This document shows, in pieces, positions 37,244 to 48,247 of a DNA stretch of 64,000 bases. Numbering within the stretch: the stretch's first letter is position 1; each line of letters opens with the position of its first letter. The notes under the pieces are model-generated. The model did not search any database. It saw nothing but the letters and a program-made list of their open reading frames with translations, and had not been told where the DNA came from. The position numbers and the translations under genes were made by a program. Origin of the DNA: Anaeromyxobacter diazotrophicus (lineage in GTDB: Bacteria > Myxococcota > Myxococcia > Myxococcales > Anaeromyxobacteraceae); the NCBI RefSeq assembly GCF_013340205.1, contig NZ_BJTG01000005.1:186001-250000 (forward strand), read 5' to 3'.

Positions 37244-38872
37244 TCACGCCTTCGCCGGGGCGGGGGCGGGCTGCTGCCGCTTCATGAGCCACTGCTGCTG
37301 GGCGATGGAGAGGACGTTGTTCACGAGGATGTACAGGGTGAGCCCCGACGGCAGCCGCAGCATGATGAAGGTGAAGAAGATGGGCATGAAGTACAGCAGC
37401 ATCTTCGCCTGCGCGTTGTCGGCCGGCTGCGGCGAGAGCCGCTGCATGAGGAAGCTCGAGACCCCCATCGCGAGCGGCAGCACGTAGAACGGGTCGAACT
37501 GGGTCAGGTCCTTGAGCCAGAGGAACGGCTCCCGGTAGAGCTCGACCGAGGTCTGCAGCGTGGCGTAGAGCGCGAACCAGATCGGCATCTGGATGAGCAT
37601 GGGGAGGCAGCCGCCGAGCGGGTTCACCTTGTGCTGCTGGTACAGCTGCATCACCGCCTGGTTGAGCTTCTCCTTGTCCTCGCCGTGCTTCGCCTTGAGC
37701 TTCTCGATCTCGGGCTGCAGCCGCCGCATCTCGTTCATCGACTGCATCGACTTGGCGGTGAGCGGGTAGAGGAGCGCCTTCACCAGCACGGTGAGGAGGA
37801 TGATGGCGACGCCCCAGTTGCCGACGAACCGCTCCAGGGTGCGCATCACGTAGAGGAGGATGCGGGCGAAGAAGGCGAACAGGTTCGTCACCGCGCCGTA
37901 GTCGACCGCCGTCTCGAGGTCGCGCCCGTAGACGCGGAGCAGGTCGAGCTGCTTGGGCCCGGTGTAGAGCGCGAACTTGACGTGGAGCTGGCCGTCCACC
38001 GGCAGCCGCAGCGCGGTGCCGCTCGCCCCGGCGGCCGGGCCGCGGAAGAAGACGCACTCGCCCATCTCCGGGGTGGGGACGAGCACCGAGACGAAGTAGT
38101 GCTGGTCGAGGCCCGCCCAGGCCACCGCGCCCGGCACCGCCTCCCGCGCCTCCTTGCCGCCGAAGCGGGCGGTCTTGCCGGCCGCGCGGCAGAGCGGCGT
38201 CAGGGTCTCGGCCACCTGCCCGCCCGAGAAGAAGCCCGGCTTGGGCGCGTCGGGCGACACGTACGCAGGGTAGAGGAGGGCCAAGTCGCCCTTCCGGTCG
38301 CTCTGGGCCGAGAGCTCGAGGCCCAGCTCGTAGGCCCGCTCGCCCACGAAGAAGCGCTTGCGCACCTGCGCCGCGCCGACGGTCCCCTCGAAGGTGACGC
38401 TGCGGGCGTCCTTCTCGACGAGCCGCATGCTGGCGCGCGCGGCCGGGTCGTCGGCCAGGCTGCCGGTGCCGCCCAGCTCCGGCGACGCCACCATCGCCAG
38501 CGGCCAGGGCTGGCCGGCGGTGACGTGCACGAGGTCCACCGGCGCGGGGTTGTCCTTCTGCTGGCGGCGGAACTTCTCGCCCTTGAGCTCGAGGCTCTTG
38601 AGGGCGCCGCCCAGCGTGCTGAAGGTGGCCTTGAGCTCCGGGGTCTCGAGGACCGCGGTCTCCTCCGGGGCGGCCGGCACCGGCGCGACCGCCGGGGCGG
38701 GGGCCGGCGCGGCCGGGGCCGGCTGCGCGGGCGAGGCCGCCGCGGGCGCGCCGGCGTCGGCGCCCGCGGGGGCGCGGCGCGCGCCGGTCTTGGTCTGGAA
38801 CGCCATGAAGCCGAACAGGATGGCCGCCGACAGGGCGGTCGCGAGCAGGATGCGGCGGTTCTCGGAACCCAC
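37244..38872 (-). CDS. yidC: Membrane protein insertase YidC
   Basis: Inserts and folds inner-membrane proteins, alone or with Sec. 542 aa, a Gram-negative type with a large periplasmic domain. Helix 1 is at about 6-22 (ILLATALSAAILFGFMAF), then a Pro/Ala linker, the periplasmic beta domain (about 60-330), and five conserved helices from about 340: WGVAIILLTVLVKALLYPLT with MKAKHGEDKEKLNQ-like coiled coil between, PMLIQMPIWFALY, and the closing LPSGLTLYILVNNVLSI. Start GTG 38872 is chosen because AAGGAG lies 6 bp upstream. It lies 20 bp after yidD. Confidence 0.96.
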   Translation of the reverse strand: MGSENRRILLATALSAAILFGFMAFQTKTGARRAPAGADAGAPAAASPAQPAPAAPAPAPAVAPVPAAPEETAVLETPELKATFSTLGGALKSLELKGEKFRRQQKDNPAPVDLVHVTAGQPWPLAMVASPELGGTGSLADDPAARASMRLVEKDARSVTFEGTVGAAQVRKRFFVGERAYELGLELSAQSDRKGDLALLYPAYVSPDAPKPGFFSGGQVAETLTPLCRAAGKTARFGGKEAREAVPGAVAWAGLDQHYFVSVLVPTPEMGECVFFRGPAAGASGTALRLPVDGQLHVKFALYTGPKQLDLLRVYGRDLETAVDYGAVTNLFAFFARILLYVMRTLERFVGNWGVAIILLTVLVKALLYPLTAKSMQSMNEMRRLQPEIEKLKAKHGEDKEKLNQAVMQLYQQHKVNPLGGCLPMLIQMPIWFALYATLQTSVELYREPFLWLKDLTQFDPFYVLPLAMGVSSFLMQRLSPQPADNAQAKMLLYFMPIFFTFIMLRLPSGLTLYILVNNVLSIAQQQWLMKRQQPAPAPAKA

Positions 38873-38892
38873 GGGTTCTCCTTGACTGCGAG

Positions 38893-39102
38893 TCACGGCA
38901 CCGGATCGATGCCGCCCTCGCACAGCGGGTGGCAGCGCGCCAGCCGCTTCACGGTGAGATAGGTGCCACGGAGCGCGCCGTGCCGGCGCACCGCCTCCGC
39001 CGCGTAGGCGGAGCAGGTCGGGTAGAAGCGGCAGGCCGGCGGCAGGAGCGGCGAGAGGAGCCGCCGGTACAGGCCGATGAGGCCGAGCAGGAGCGCGCGC
39101 AT
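38893..39102 (-). CDS. yidD: Membrane protein insertion efficiency factor YidD
   Basis: Small membrane-associated protein that assists YidC. 69 aa from ATG 39102, which overlaps the rnpA stop as TGATG. Conserved features: [35 protein letters not shown] and [17 protein letters not shown], with the three conserved cysteines. An in-frame GTG one codon upstream (39105) is an alternative start. Confidence 0.95.
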   Translation of the reverse strand: MRALLLGLIGLYRRLLSPLLPPACRFYPTCSAYAAEAVRRHGALRGTYLTVKRLARCHPLCEGGIDPVP

Positions 39103-39434
39103 CACCGGGTGGCCCCGCCGGCGAGCGCGGCGAGCGCGCGCCGCGCCGCCTCCAGCCCGGCGCCCGGGGCGCTCGAGCGGGCGATCACCACCAGGTCGAC
39201 GGGGGGCAGCCGCGCCGCGGTGGCGCGGAACGCCTCGCGCACCCAGCGCTTCACCCGGTTGCGCGTGACCGCGTCGCCGACGCGCGACGACACCGTCACG
39301 CCCAGCCTCGGCTGGCCGCGATCGTTGTCGAGGGTGAGGAGGAGGTACGCGCCGGCGGGATGCTTCCTGCCGCGCTCCTGCACCGCGAGGAACTCGCGGC
39401 GCAGGCGGAGGCGTGCCGCCTTGCCGAGCCGCAC
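39102..39434 (-). CDS. rnpA: Ribonuclease P protein component
   Basis: Protein subunit of RNase P, which matures tRNA 5' ends. 110 aa. The basic core is visible: [19 protein letters not shown], then [20 protein letters not shown] with the RNR signature, and [20 protein letters not shown]. The start is GTG 39434, 14 bp after the rpmH stop; the frame is open upstream through rpmH but that part is not conserved. It overlaps yidD by one base. Confidence 0.92.
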   Translation of the reverse strand: MRLGKAARLRLRREFLAVQERGRKHPAGAYLLLTLDNDRGQPRLGVTVSSRVGDAVTRNRVKRWVREAFRATAARLPPVDLVVIARSSAPGAGLEAARRALAALAGGATR

Positions 39435-39448
39435 GCCCGGGCAGCCGC

Positions 39449-39598
39449 CTACTTCTTGGGAGCGCTGGGCGTGAGGCGCGCGCGCCCCTTCGCCCGGCGG
39501 CGCTTCAGGACGTTCCGGCCGCCCGGGGTCCGCGATCGCTTCAGGAAGCCGTGCGTGCGGTTCCGCTTGGCCTTCTTCGGTTGGTAGGTCCTCTTCAT
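39449..39598 (-). CDS. rpmH: 50S ribosomal protein L34
   Basis: Ribosomal protein of the large subunit, 49 aa. [20 protein letters not shown] and the run [20 protein letters not shown] are the family signature. The gene heads the minus-strand unit rpmH-rnpA-yidD-yidC-jag and diverges from dnaA, the classical arrangement at bacterial origins. The tail [10 protein letters not shown] is slightly longer than in E. coli (46 aa). Confidence 0.96.
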   Translation of the reverse strand: MKRTYQPKKAKRNRTHGFLKRSRTPGGRNVLKRRRAKGRARLTPSAPKK

Positions 39599-39937
39599 GG
39601 CGCGGCAACCTCCCCGATCGGCCGCAGGCTGTCAAGGATCGGCACGCGATCGGGGCTCCGATCGCGCCCGCTCCCATCCACCGCCCTCGGGCCGTGCGCA
39701 AAACGTCGGTCATTCTCGCGGGCTCGGCGACGCCTCTTGATCCCCTCCGCCGGCCGGCGCTAAGTTCCGCGCCCGCTGCCCACGCCGCCGGATCCGGGCT
39801 CTTCGAGAGAGCCCGTCCTTTGTAACAACGAGCCTCATCTGCCGCTGGATCGAACGATCCATCGGCCGAGGCCGAATTGCGTCGATCGTACGTTGGGGGG
39901 ACCTCGCATGCCCGCCGCGAGCCCGAGGGGAACACCG
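39599..39937. other. rpmH-dnaA intergenic region, origin candidate
   Basis: Divergent promoter region of 339 bp with no gene. Nine GATC sites occur (39616, 39637, 39648, 39660, 39739, 39791, 39848, 39856, 39884), about ten times the number expected at this composition. A hairpin CGGGCTCT/AGAGCCCG (39795-39815) is followed by TCCTTTGT. No DnaA box TTATCCACA is visible, so origin activity is not shown. Confidence 0.4.
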
Positions 39938-41290
39938 ATGGCTGCCGAGGAGCACTGGTCGCGGATCGAGGCGCACCTGCGCTCGCGCCTGCGCCCCGAT
40001 CTCTTCGAGCGCTGGTTCGCGCCGCTGCGGCCCGGGCGGCTGGAGGGCGATCGGCTGGAGGTCTCGGCGCCGGACAAGTTCCACCGCGACTTCGTGGACG
40101 ACAACTACCGCTCCTTCTTCGAGGAGTTCGTGCCGGACCTCGTCGGCCGGCGCGTGGTCATCACCTTCGTGGTGGACGACGCCCCCGCCCGCCGGGCCGA
40201 GGGCGCCGCGCCCACCCCCGCCCCGCGGCCGGCGCTGACGCCGGCGCCCGGGGACGGCCCGCGCGACGGCCGCCCGAACCCGCGCTACACCTTCGACACC
40301 TTCGTGGTGGGCGAGTCGAACCGCTTCGCCTTCGCCGCCGCCCAGGCGGTCGCCGCCAAGCCCGGCCAGAACTACAACCCGCTCTTCTTCCACGGCGACT
40401 CCGGCCTCGGGAAGACGCACCTGCTCCACGCCATCGCGCACGACATCCTGCGCTCGAAGCCGGGCGCGCGGGTCGCCATCGTCTCCTCGGAGCGGTACAC
40501 GAACGAGTTCGTCGAGGCGCTCTCGCGCGGCGCCGGCGCCATGACCGACTTCCGCCGGAAGTACCGCGAGTGCGGCGCGCTGCTCGTGGACGACGTCCAG
40601 TTCCTGGCCGGCCGCGACAAGACCGCCGAGGAGTTCTTCCACACCTTCAACGCGCTCCACGATCACGAGGTGCAGATCGTCCTCTCGAGCGACCGCAGCC
40701 CCAAGGAGCTGAAGGGCCTGGAGGAGCGGCTCTGCTCCCGCTTCGAGTGGGGCATGCGGGTCCAGATCGACGTCCCCGAGTTCGAGACCCGCGCCGCCAT
40801 CCTCCGCAAGAAGGCGGAGGTGGAGCGCATCGAGCTCTCCGAGCCGGTGGCCTCGCTGCTCGCCACCCACATCAAGTCCAACGTGCGCGAGCTCGAGGGG
40901 GCGCTCATGCGCGTGGCGGCCTTCGCCTCGCTCAAGAGCGAGCCCATCAGCGAGAGCCTGGCCCGCGACGTGCTCGGCGACGTCATCCCCCCGCCGGGCT
41001 ACAAGCCGTCCATCGAGCGCATCCAGGAGGAGGTCGCGAAGTTCTACGACCTCACCGTGGCCAAGCTCACCAGCCCGAACCGCGAGCAGAAGATCGCCCT
41101 GCCGCGCCAGGTGGCGATGTACCTCTGCCGGACCCTGGCGGGCGAGACGCTCCAGCAGATCGCCGACAAGTTCAACAAGAAGGACCACACCACGGTCATG
41201 GCCGCCGAGAAGCGCATCCGCGAGCTGCTCGAGGCGGACGGCAAGGTCAAGGCCGAGGTGGAGACGCTCGCGGCCCGCCTGGCGCCCTGA
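39938..41290 (+). CDS. dnaA: Chromosomal replication initiator DnaA
   Basis: AAA+ protein that melts oriC. 450 aa. Domain I begins EEHWSRIEAHLRSRLRPDLF, a Pro/Ala linker follows (about 85-110), the AAA+ domain starts YTFDTFVVGESNRFAFAAAQ with Walker A GDSGLGKTHL (153-162) and Walker B GALLVDDVQFLAGRDK, and the C-terminal DNA-binding domain carries the signature KDHTTVMAAEKRI (about 415-427). The start ATG 39938 is chosen because GAGGGGAA lies 6 bp upstream; ATG 39908 and TTG 39893 are in frame but have no ribosome binding site. Confidence 0.97.
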   Translation: MAAEEHWSRIEAHLRSRLRPDLFERWFAPLRPGRLEGDRLEVSAPDKFHRDFVDDNYRSFFEEFVPDLVGRRVVITFVVDDAPARRAEGAAPTPAPRPALTPAPGDGPRDGRPNPRYTFDTFVVGESNRFAFAAAQAVAAKPGQNYNPLFFHGDSGLGKTHLLHAIAHDILRSKPGARVAIVSSERYTNEFVEALSRGAGAMTDFRRKYRECGALLVDDVQFLAGRDKTAEEFFHTFNALHDHEVQIVLSSDRSPKELKGLEERLCSRFEWGMRVQIDVPEFETRAAILRKKAEVERIELSEPVASLLATHIKSNVRELEGALMRVAAFASLKSEPISESLARDVLGDVIPPPGYKPSIERIQEEVAKFYDLTVAKLTSPNREQKIALPRQVAMYLCRTLAGETLQQIADKFNKKDHTTVMAAEKRIRELLEADGKVKAEVETLAARLAP

Positions 41291-41641
41291 GCCCCTCCCA
41301 GCCCCGCCTCACCACCTCCGTCCGGCCTCGCCGGCGACGAGGGCCGCGGCGCGTCCGGGGGCTGCCGGGCCCGGGCCGGCCGCCGCGCAAGGCCTGCGCT
41401 CGCTTCACCATGAGCGTACGTGAGCGAGTGCGTGGACAGCGGCCGGGAGAGCGTGCGGACTCGCTGTCGTGGCTTTGTTGACGGGCCGGTCGGCAGCGCG
41501 CTACACAACTTGTTCCGATCGGGATCCCACAGGCCGTCCCGATCGCTTTCCTTCGTGGTCGCGCGGCCTCAGGCTCGTTCTCCACATCTTCGCGTCGCCT
41601 ACGTCTACGACGAAGAGAAGAAGAAAAGAGGATCTCTTCTC
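41291..41641. other. dnaA-dnaN intergenic region, origin candidate
   Basis: 351 bp without a gene, less GC-rich than its surroundings, especially 41560-41641 which has purine runs before dnaN. One DnaA-box-like site TTCTCCACA (41578-41586) differs from TTATCCACA by one base. Four GATC sites lie at 41517-41634. I see no array of DnaA boxes, so this is only a candidate by position. Confidence 0.35.
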
Positions 41642-42772
41642 ATGGAACTGAAGATCGGCGTCCAGGAGCTCTCCCGCGCGCTCTCCCGCTCGCAGGGCAT
41701 CGTCGAGAAGAAGAGCACGATGCCCATCCTCTCGCACGTGCTGCTCGAGGCGACGAAGGGCGGCCAGCTCTCGGTCTCGGCCACCGACCTCGACATCTCG
41801 GTCTCGTCCGAGCACGCCTGCGAGGTCCTGAAGGAGGGCCGCGCCTGCGTGCCGGCCAAGCAGCTCTACGAGATCGTGAAGGCGCTCCCGGAGAAGGACG
41901 TCCTCCTCAAGCGCGCCGCCAACAACTGGCTCGAGGTGAAGAGCGGCTCGGCCGAGTTCCGCATCGTCGGGCTCGCGGCCGAGGACTTCCCGGCGCTACC
42001 CCGCTTCGAGAAGGTCCAGCTCGTCACGGTGCAGCCGCGGCAGCTGCTCGAGCTCATCGAGCTCACCTCCTTCGCCGCCTCCTCCGACGAGACCCGCTAC
42101 AACCTGAACGGCGTCTTCTTCGAGCCGGCCGACGGGTCGCTGCGGGCGGTCGCCACCGACGGCCACCGCCTGTCTCTCGCCGAGCGGCCGCTACCGGGCG
42201 ACTTCCACGTCAAGAAGGGCGTCATCCTGCCGCGCAAGGGCCTCACCGAGATGAAGAAGCTCCTCCTCGACACGGTCGAGGGCGAGACCAAGCTCGGCTT
42301 CATCGAGAGCTCGGCGGTGCTGCGCCGGCCCGGGGTGAGCCTCGCCATGCGCCTCATCGACGGCGCCTTCCCCGACTACCGCCAGGTCATCCCCAAGGCG
42401 GGAGAGAAGCGCTTCACGGTGGGCCGGGAGCGGTTCCTCGACACCCTGCGCCGCATCTCGCTGCTCTCCTCGGACAAGGCGCACGCGGTCAAGCTCGAGC
42501 TCGAGGCAGGCCGCCTGCGGGTCCTCTCCCAGAACCCCGACCTGGGCGAGGGGCGCGAGGAGGTGCCGGTCGAGTACCAGGGCGAGCCGCTCAAGATCGG
42601 CTTCAACGCCCGCTACCTCATGGACGTCCTCGGCGCGATGGTGAACCTCGAGCCGGTGGCGGTGCAGGACGTGGCGATGGAGCTCGCGGACGACCTCTCC
42701 CCCGGCGTGGTGAAGCCGGCCGGCGAGAGCGCCACCGCCTTCACCGCCGTCGTCATGCCCATGCGCATCTGA
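41642..42772 (+). CDS. dnaN: DNA polymerase III subunit beta (sliding clamp)
   Basis: Ring-shaped processivity clamp. 376 aa, normal length. Three clamp domains can be followed: MELKIGVQELSRALSRSQGI with TMPILSHVLLEA, the middle domain with EDFPALPRFEKVQLV and ATDGHRLSLAERPL, and the third with FPDYRQVIPKAG, ending VVMPMRI (typical VMPMRL). Start ATG 41642 has AGAGGA upstream; the frame is open to 41420 but that is intergenic. Confidence 0.97.
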   Translation: MELKIGVQELSRALSRSQGIVEKKSTMPILSHVLLEATKGGQLSVSATDLDISVSSEHACEVLKEGRACVPAKQLYEIVKALPEKDVLLKRAANNWLEVKSGSAEFRIVGLAAEDFPALPRFEKVQLVTVQPRQLLELIELTSFAASSDETRYNLNGVFFEPADGSLRAVATDGHRLSLAERPLPGDFHVKKGVILPRKGLTEMKKLLLDTVEGETKLGFIESSAVLRRPGVSLAMRLIDGAFPDYRQVIPKAGEKRFTVGRERFLDTLRRISLLSSDKAHAVKLELEAGRLRVLSQNPDLGEGREEVPVEYQGEPLKIGFNARYLMDVLGAMVNLEPVAVQDVAMELADDLSPGVVKPAGESATAFTAVVMPMRI

Positions 42773-42779
42773 GGGCGGT

Positions 42780-43886
42780 ACGCGGCTCCTCACCGTCGAG
42801 GTCCAGGACTTCCGGAACGTCGCGGAGGCGCGGCTCGCGCCGTCGCCGCGGGCGACCGTGCTCCTGGGCGAGAACGGGCAGGGGAAGACGAACCTCCTCG
42901 AGGCCGTCTACTTCGCCTGCACGCTGAAGCCGCTGCGCGCCGCACGCCTGGCCGAGCTGGTGCGCTTCGGCGCCGAGCGCGCGCTCGTGGCGGCCGACGT
43001 GGAGGGGCCCGGCGGGGCGCGCCGGGTGGCGGTCGAGGTCGCGGCCGGCGTCCGCACCGCCTCCCTGGACGGGAAGCCCCAGGAGCGGCTCGACGCCTAC
43101 TTCGAGGGCCTGGCGGCGGTCTGCTTCGCCCCGGACGACCTCCTGCTCGTGAAGGGCGGCCCCGACGCGCGGCGGCGCTTCCTCGACCGCGCCGCCTTCA
43201 ACCGCTGGCCGGCGGTGCTGGCCGAGGCGCGCGACTACGTCCGGGCGCTCCGGGCCCGCAACGCCGCCCTCCGCGCCTCGGCGCCGGAGGTCGAGGTGAG
43301 CTTCCGCGGGCCGCTCGTCCGCACCGGCGCGCGGCTCCTCCGCCGCCGGCTCGAGCTCCTCGGCGAGCTCGCCCCCCGCGTCGCGGGCGCCTACGCCGAG
43401 ATCTCGGGCCCAGGTGCGCCCTCCGCCCACCTCGGCTACCGCGCCGCCGCCGGCGTGGACGCGCAGGGCGACGAGGCGGCGCTCGCGGAGCAGCTCGCCG
43501 CCGCCCTGGAGGCGCGCGCCGGACGCGATCGCGAGCGGGGCTACACCTCGGCCGGCCCGCACATGGACGACCTCACCCTGGCCCTCGACGCGCGCGGCGC
43601 CCGCGCCTTCGCCAGCCAGGGCCAGCAGCGCGCGCTCGTGCTCGCCCTCAAGGTGGCCGAGATCGAGAACTTGCGGGCGGTGCTGGGGCGGCCGCCCTTG
43701 CTCCTCCTCGACGACGTCTCCTCCGAGCTCGATCCGCAGAAGAACCGCTTCCTGCTCGACTACCTGGGGCGCCTCCCGGGGCAGGCGTTCCTCACCACCA
43801 CCGACCGCCGTCTCCTCGAGCCGGCGGCGGGTCCGGACACCGCCTTCTACCGGGTGGTGGCGGGCGCCTTCACGCGCGAGGATTGA
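42780..43886 (+). CDS. recF: DNA replication and repair protein RecF (non-canonical start)
   Basis: ABC-type ATPase that helps load RecA at gaps with RecOR. Visible: RLLTVEVQDFRNVAEARLAP (first beta strand and FRN motif), Walker A GENGQGKTNLLEAVY, the signature TSAGPHMDDL and SQGQQRALVLALKVAE, and Walker B PLLLLDDVSSELDPQKN. The conserved N-terminus has no ATG, GTG or TTG; the only canonical start is GTG 42858, directly before Walker A, which would delete the first strands. I place the start at ACG 42780, which has GAGGG 4 bp upstream and gives 368 aa, the family length. An ATG changed to ACG by mutation or sequence error is equally possible. It follows dnaN by 7 bp. Confidence 0.88.
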   Translation, partial: TRLLTVEVQDFRNVAEARLAPSPRATVLLGENGQGKTNLLEAVYFACTLKPLRAARLAELVRFGAERALVAADVEGPGGARRVAVEVAAGVRTASLDGKPQERLDAYFEGLAAVCFAPDDLLLVKGGPDARRRFLDRAAFNRWPAVLAEARDYVRALRARNAALRASAPEVEVSFRGPLVRTGARLLRRRLELLGELAPRVAGAYAEISGPGAPSAHLGYRAAAGVDAQGDEAALAEQLAAALEARAGRDRERGYTSAGPHMDDLTLALDARGARAFASQGQQRALVLALKVAEIENLRAVLGRPPLLLLDDVSSELDPQKNRFLLDYLGRLPGQAFLTTTDRRLLEPAAGPDTAFYRVVAGAFTRED

Positions 43887-43933
43887 GCTGTCATTCCGGG
43901 CTGTTGCAGCCTGGGCCGGCGAGGGCTTCCGCC

Positions 43934-46475
<2,542 letters not shown>

Positions 46476-46505
46476 GCGGGGCCCCGCCCGACACCGGGCG
46501 TGACC

Positions 46506-46534
46506 TTGGCGATCCGCAGGCGCGCTGCTACGCT
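46506..46534 (+). promoter_or_regulatory. Possible promoter upstream of tRNA-Gln
   Basis: TTGGCG (46506-46511) and TACGCT (46529-46534) with a 17-bp spacer. The tRNA begins about 140 nt beyond the predicted start point, long for a tRNA leader, so the assignment is uncertain. Confidence 0.4.
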
Positions 46535-46682
46535 CCGGAGTTAAGGCAGGCCTGACGGCCGCGAGGCCGGTGCGGGTGCCCGCGGCGGGCGCCCGGGAGC
46601 GGAGCACGAGCGTGTCTCGCAAAGAGGGTGAGCCGCCGTCGGCCAGCCAGGGCGCGCGCGCCCCGCACGGTCCAACTCTTGA

Positions 46683-46756
46683 TGAGGCGTCGTCTAACGG
46701 CAGGACCGCGGACTTTGGATCCGCTCATGAAGGTTCGAATCCTTCCGCCTCAGCCA
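46683..46756 (+). tRNA. tRNA-Gln (anticodon TTG), CCA encoded
   Basis: The cloverleaf folds fully: acceptor TGAGGCG/CGCCTCA (7 bp, with the U1-A72 pair typical of tRNA-Gln), D arm GTC/GAC, anticodon stem GCGGA/TCCGC with loop CTTTGGA giving anticodon TTG, variable loop TCAT, T arm GAAGG/CCTTC with loop TTCGAAT, discriminator G, then encoded CCA (46754-46756). It is the only tRNA found in the window. Confidence 0.95.
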
Positions 46757-46809
46757 AGCCCGCGTCGGCCCGCCCCACCAACCAGCGCGCCGAGCTGCGC
46801 CCGCTGACC

Positions 46810-47340
46810 ATGCCGGCGCGGGTGACGGTGCTGGCGGTCGGCAGCGTCCAGCGCCCGCTGCTGGCCGAGGTCGGGGCCACGCTCACCCACACCTTCGGCC
46901 CGGCCAGCCACCTCGGTCCGTCGCAGGCGACGCCGGTCTACGCCTTCAACAAGGACCGGCAGCAGTACCACTCGACGGCGGTGCTGCGACGGCTGGCGCA
47001 GCTCTCCCAGGCGGCGCTCGGGCCGGTGGTGGCGGTCACCGACGTCGACCTGTTCGTGCCGGACGCGCCGTTCGTCTTCGGCGAGGCGGACCGCGACGCG
47101 CGCACCGCCATCGTCTCGCTGTTCCGGCTCGGCCACGGCCCCGACGGCCGGCCCGCCGAGCCGGAGCGGCTCCGCCGCCGGCTGCAGGCCGAGTCGATCC
47201 ACGAGCTCGGGCACCTGCTCGGCCTGTCGCACTGCCAGGACGCGCGCTGCGCCATGTTCCTCTCCCACAAGCCGTCCGACTCGGACCGCAAGCAGGCCGG
47301 CCTGTGCGCCGCGTGCCGGTCCGCGCTCGGGATGGGGTGA
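46810..47340 (+). CDS. Archaemetzincin-family zinc metalloprotease
   Basis: Putative metalloprotease of the archaemetzincin (AMZ) family, 176 aa. The extended zinc motif HELGHLLGLSHC (HExxHxxGxxHC) is followed by the family cysteines (CQDARCAMFLS, then GLCAACRSAL) that form the second zinc-binding site. The N-terminal half is a beta-alpha fold (VTVLAVGSVQRPLLAEVGAT). Start ATG 46810 is chosen at the domain start; the frame stays open upstream through the tRNA gene, which is a coincidence of composition. The family is common in archaea and patchy in bacteria, including myxobacteria. Physiological substrate unknown. It lies 54 bp after the tRNA. Confidence 0.9.
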   Translation: MPARVTVLAVGSVQRPLLAEVGATLTHTFGPASHLGPSQATPVYAFNKDRQQYHSTAVLRRLAQLSQAALGPVVAVTDVDLFVPDAPFVFGEADRDARTAIVSLFRLGHGPDGRPAEPERLRRRLQAESIHELGHLLGLSHCQDARCAMFLSHKPSDSDRKQAGLCAACRSALGMG

Positions 47341-47357
47341 GGCGCGCGATGGCCTCC

Positions 47358-47386
47358 GTAGGGCGGGGGCTCGTCCCCCACCGCGG
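47358..47386 (+). repeat. GTAGGGCGG hairpin repeat, copy 1
   Basis: 29 bp starting GTAGGGCGGGGGCTCGT and ending CCGCGG, with stem GGGGG/CCCCC around CTCGT. Identical but for one base to 48712-48740 and 63764-63792. It lies between the archaemetzincin and Cys-rich genes. Confidence 0.85.
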
Positions 47387-47392
47387 CTCGAC

Positions 47393-48232
47393 ATGAACCC
47401 GCTCTGCCAGCGCGGCCAGGCGAGCTGCGGCGCCTGCTGCGGGCTGTACAACCGCGCCGACCTCTCGCGCGAGGCCGCCGCCGCGCTGCTCGACCGGCGC
47501 ACCGAGGCGCTCGCCGGGGTGCCGCGCACCGTCGAGGCCTTCCGCGCCGCCGCGGCGCGCCTCGGCGAGGACGAGGAGGCGCCGCTCTTCCCCTCCGTCC
47601 GCGTCTGCCCGCTCCTCGGCTGGCTCGACGCCGCGCGGACGCGCGCCGGCTGCCTCGCCCACCCGCTCGCCACCGGCGGCGCCGACCTGCGCGACTGCGG
47701 GGTCTACGACGCGCGCATCTGCGACAGCTTCCTCTGCCCCTCGCACAGCTGGCTCTCGGAGGAGGAGGCGGAGCTCGCCGCGGAGGCGTGCGCCGGCGAT
47801 CCCTACCTCTACGGGCTCGTGGTGACCGACGTGCCGTTCCTGCGCGCCGCGCTCGAGGGGGTGGCCGCGCTCGCCGGCGCCCGGGTCGAGCGCCGCCACC
47901 TGCAGGACCCGCGCTTCCTCGCCGCGCTGCGGGCGCTGTTCGCGCTGAAGGAGGAGCTGGCGCCCGGGTCGGAGGGGCTCTTCGGCGCGTTCCGGGCCGG
48001 GCCGGACGGCGAGCCCTTGCCGCGCGCCATCGACTACGCCGCGCTCGGCCGGCCGGCGCCCTCGCCGCACGACGCCCTCCTCACCTGCGTCGGCGCCGAT
48101 CCCCGCTCGGGGAACGACCTCGACGCGCTGGAGGGCGAGGTGCGGGCGCGGCTCGAGGCGTGCGCGGCGGCACTCGAGGCGGCGGGCGCTCGGGACCGGA
48201 GGCCCGCCCTACAAATCCGGACCGATCCGTGA
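47393..48232 (+). CDS. Cysteine-rich protein of unknown function
   Basis: 279 aa, cytoplasmic by composition. The N-terminus carries a metal-cluster-like motif CQRGQASCGACCG (Cys5, 12, 15, 16), and further cysteines occur in RVCPLLGWLD, AGCLAHPL and RDCGVYDARICDSFLCPSH. This pattern resembles the YkgJ/UPF0153 group of putative zinc or Fe-S proteins, but the match is only to cysteine spacing. The C-terminal half is helical without recognised motifs. The last 12 codons overlap a variant, inverted copy of the GTAGGGCGG repeat (48181-48212), so its present C-terminus may come from the repeat. It is 15 bp upstream of the cyclic-nucleotide-domain gene and probably cotranscribed with it. Confidence 0.7.
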   Translation: MNPLCQRGQASCGACCGLYNRADLSREAAAALLDRRTEALAGVPRTVEAFRAAAARLGEDEEAPLFPSVRVCPLLGWLDAARTRAGCLAHPLATGGADLRDCGVYDARICDSFLCPSHSWLSEEEAELAAEACAGDPYLYGLVVTDVPFLRAALEGVAALAGARVERRHLQDPRFLAALRALFALKEELAPGSEGLFGAFRAGPDGEPLPRAIDYAALGRPAPSPHDALLTCVGADPRSGNDLDALEGEVRARLEACAAALEAAGARDRRPALQIRTDP

Positions 48233-48247
48233 TTCCATCCCCGGCCC

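Noticed and set aside
39599-39937. A proven oriC
   Set aside because: No DnaA boxes close to consensus were found, so only candidate regions are reported.
46570-46809. Open frame upstream of the archaemetzincin that reads through the tRNA-Gln gene
   Set aside because: The tRNA cloverleaf is complete and overlaps this frame; the conserved protein begins near 46810.
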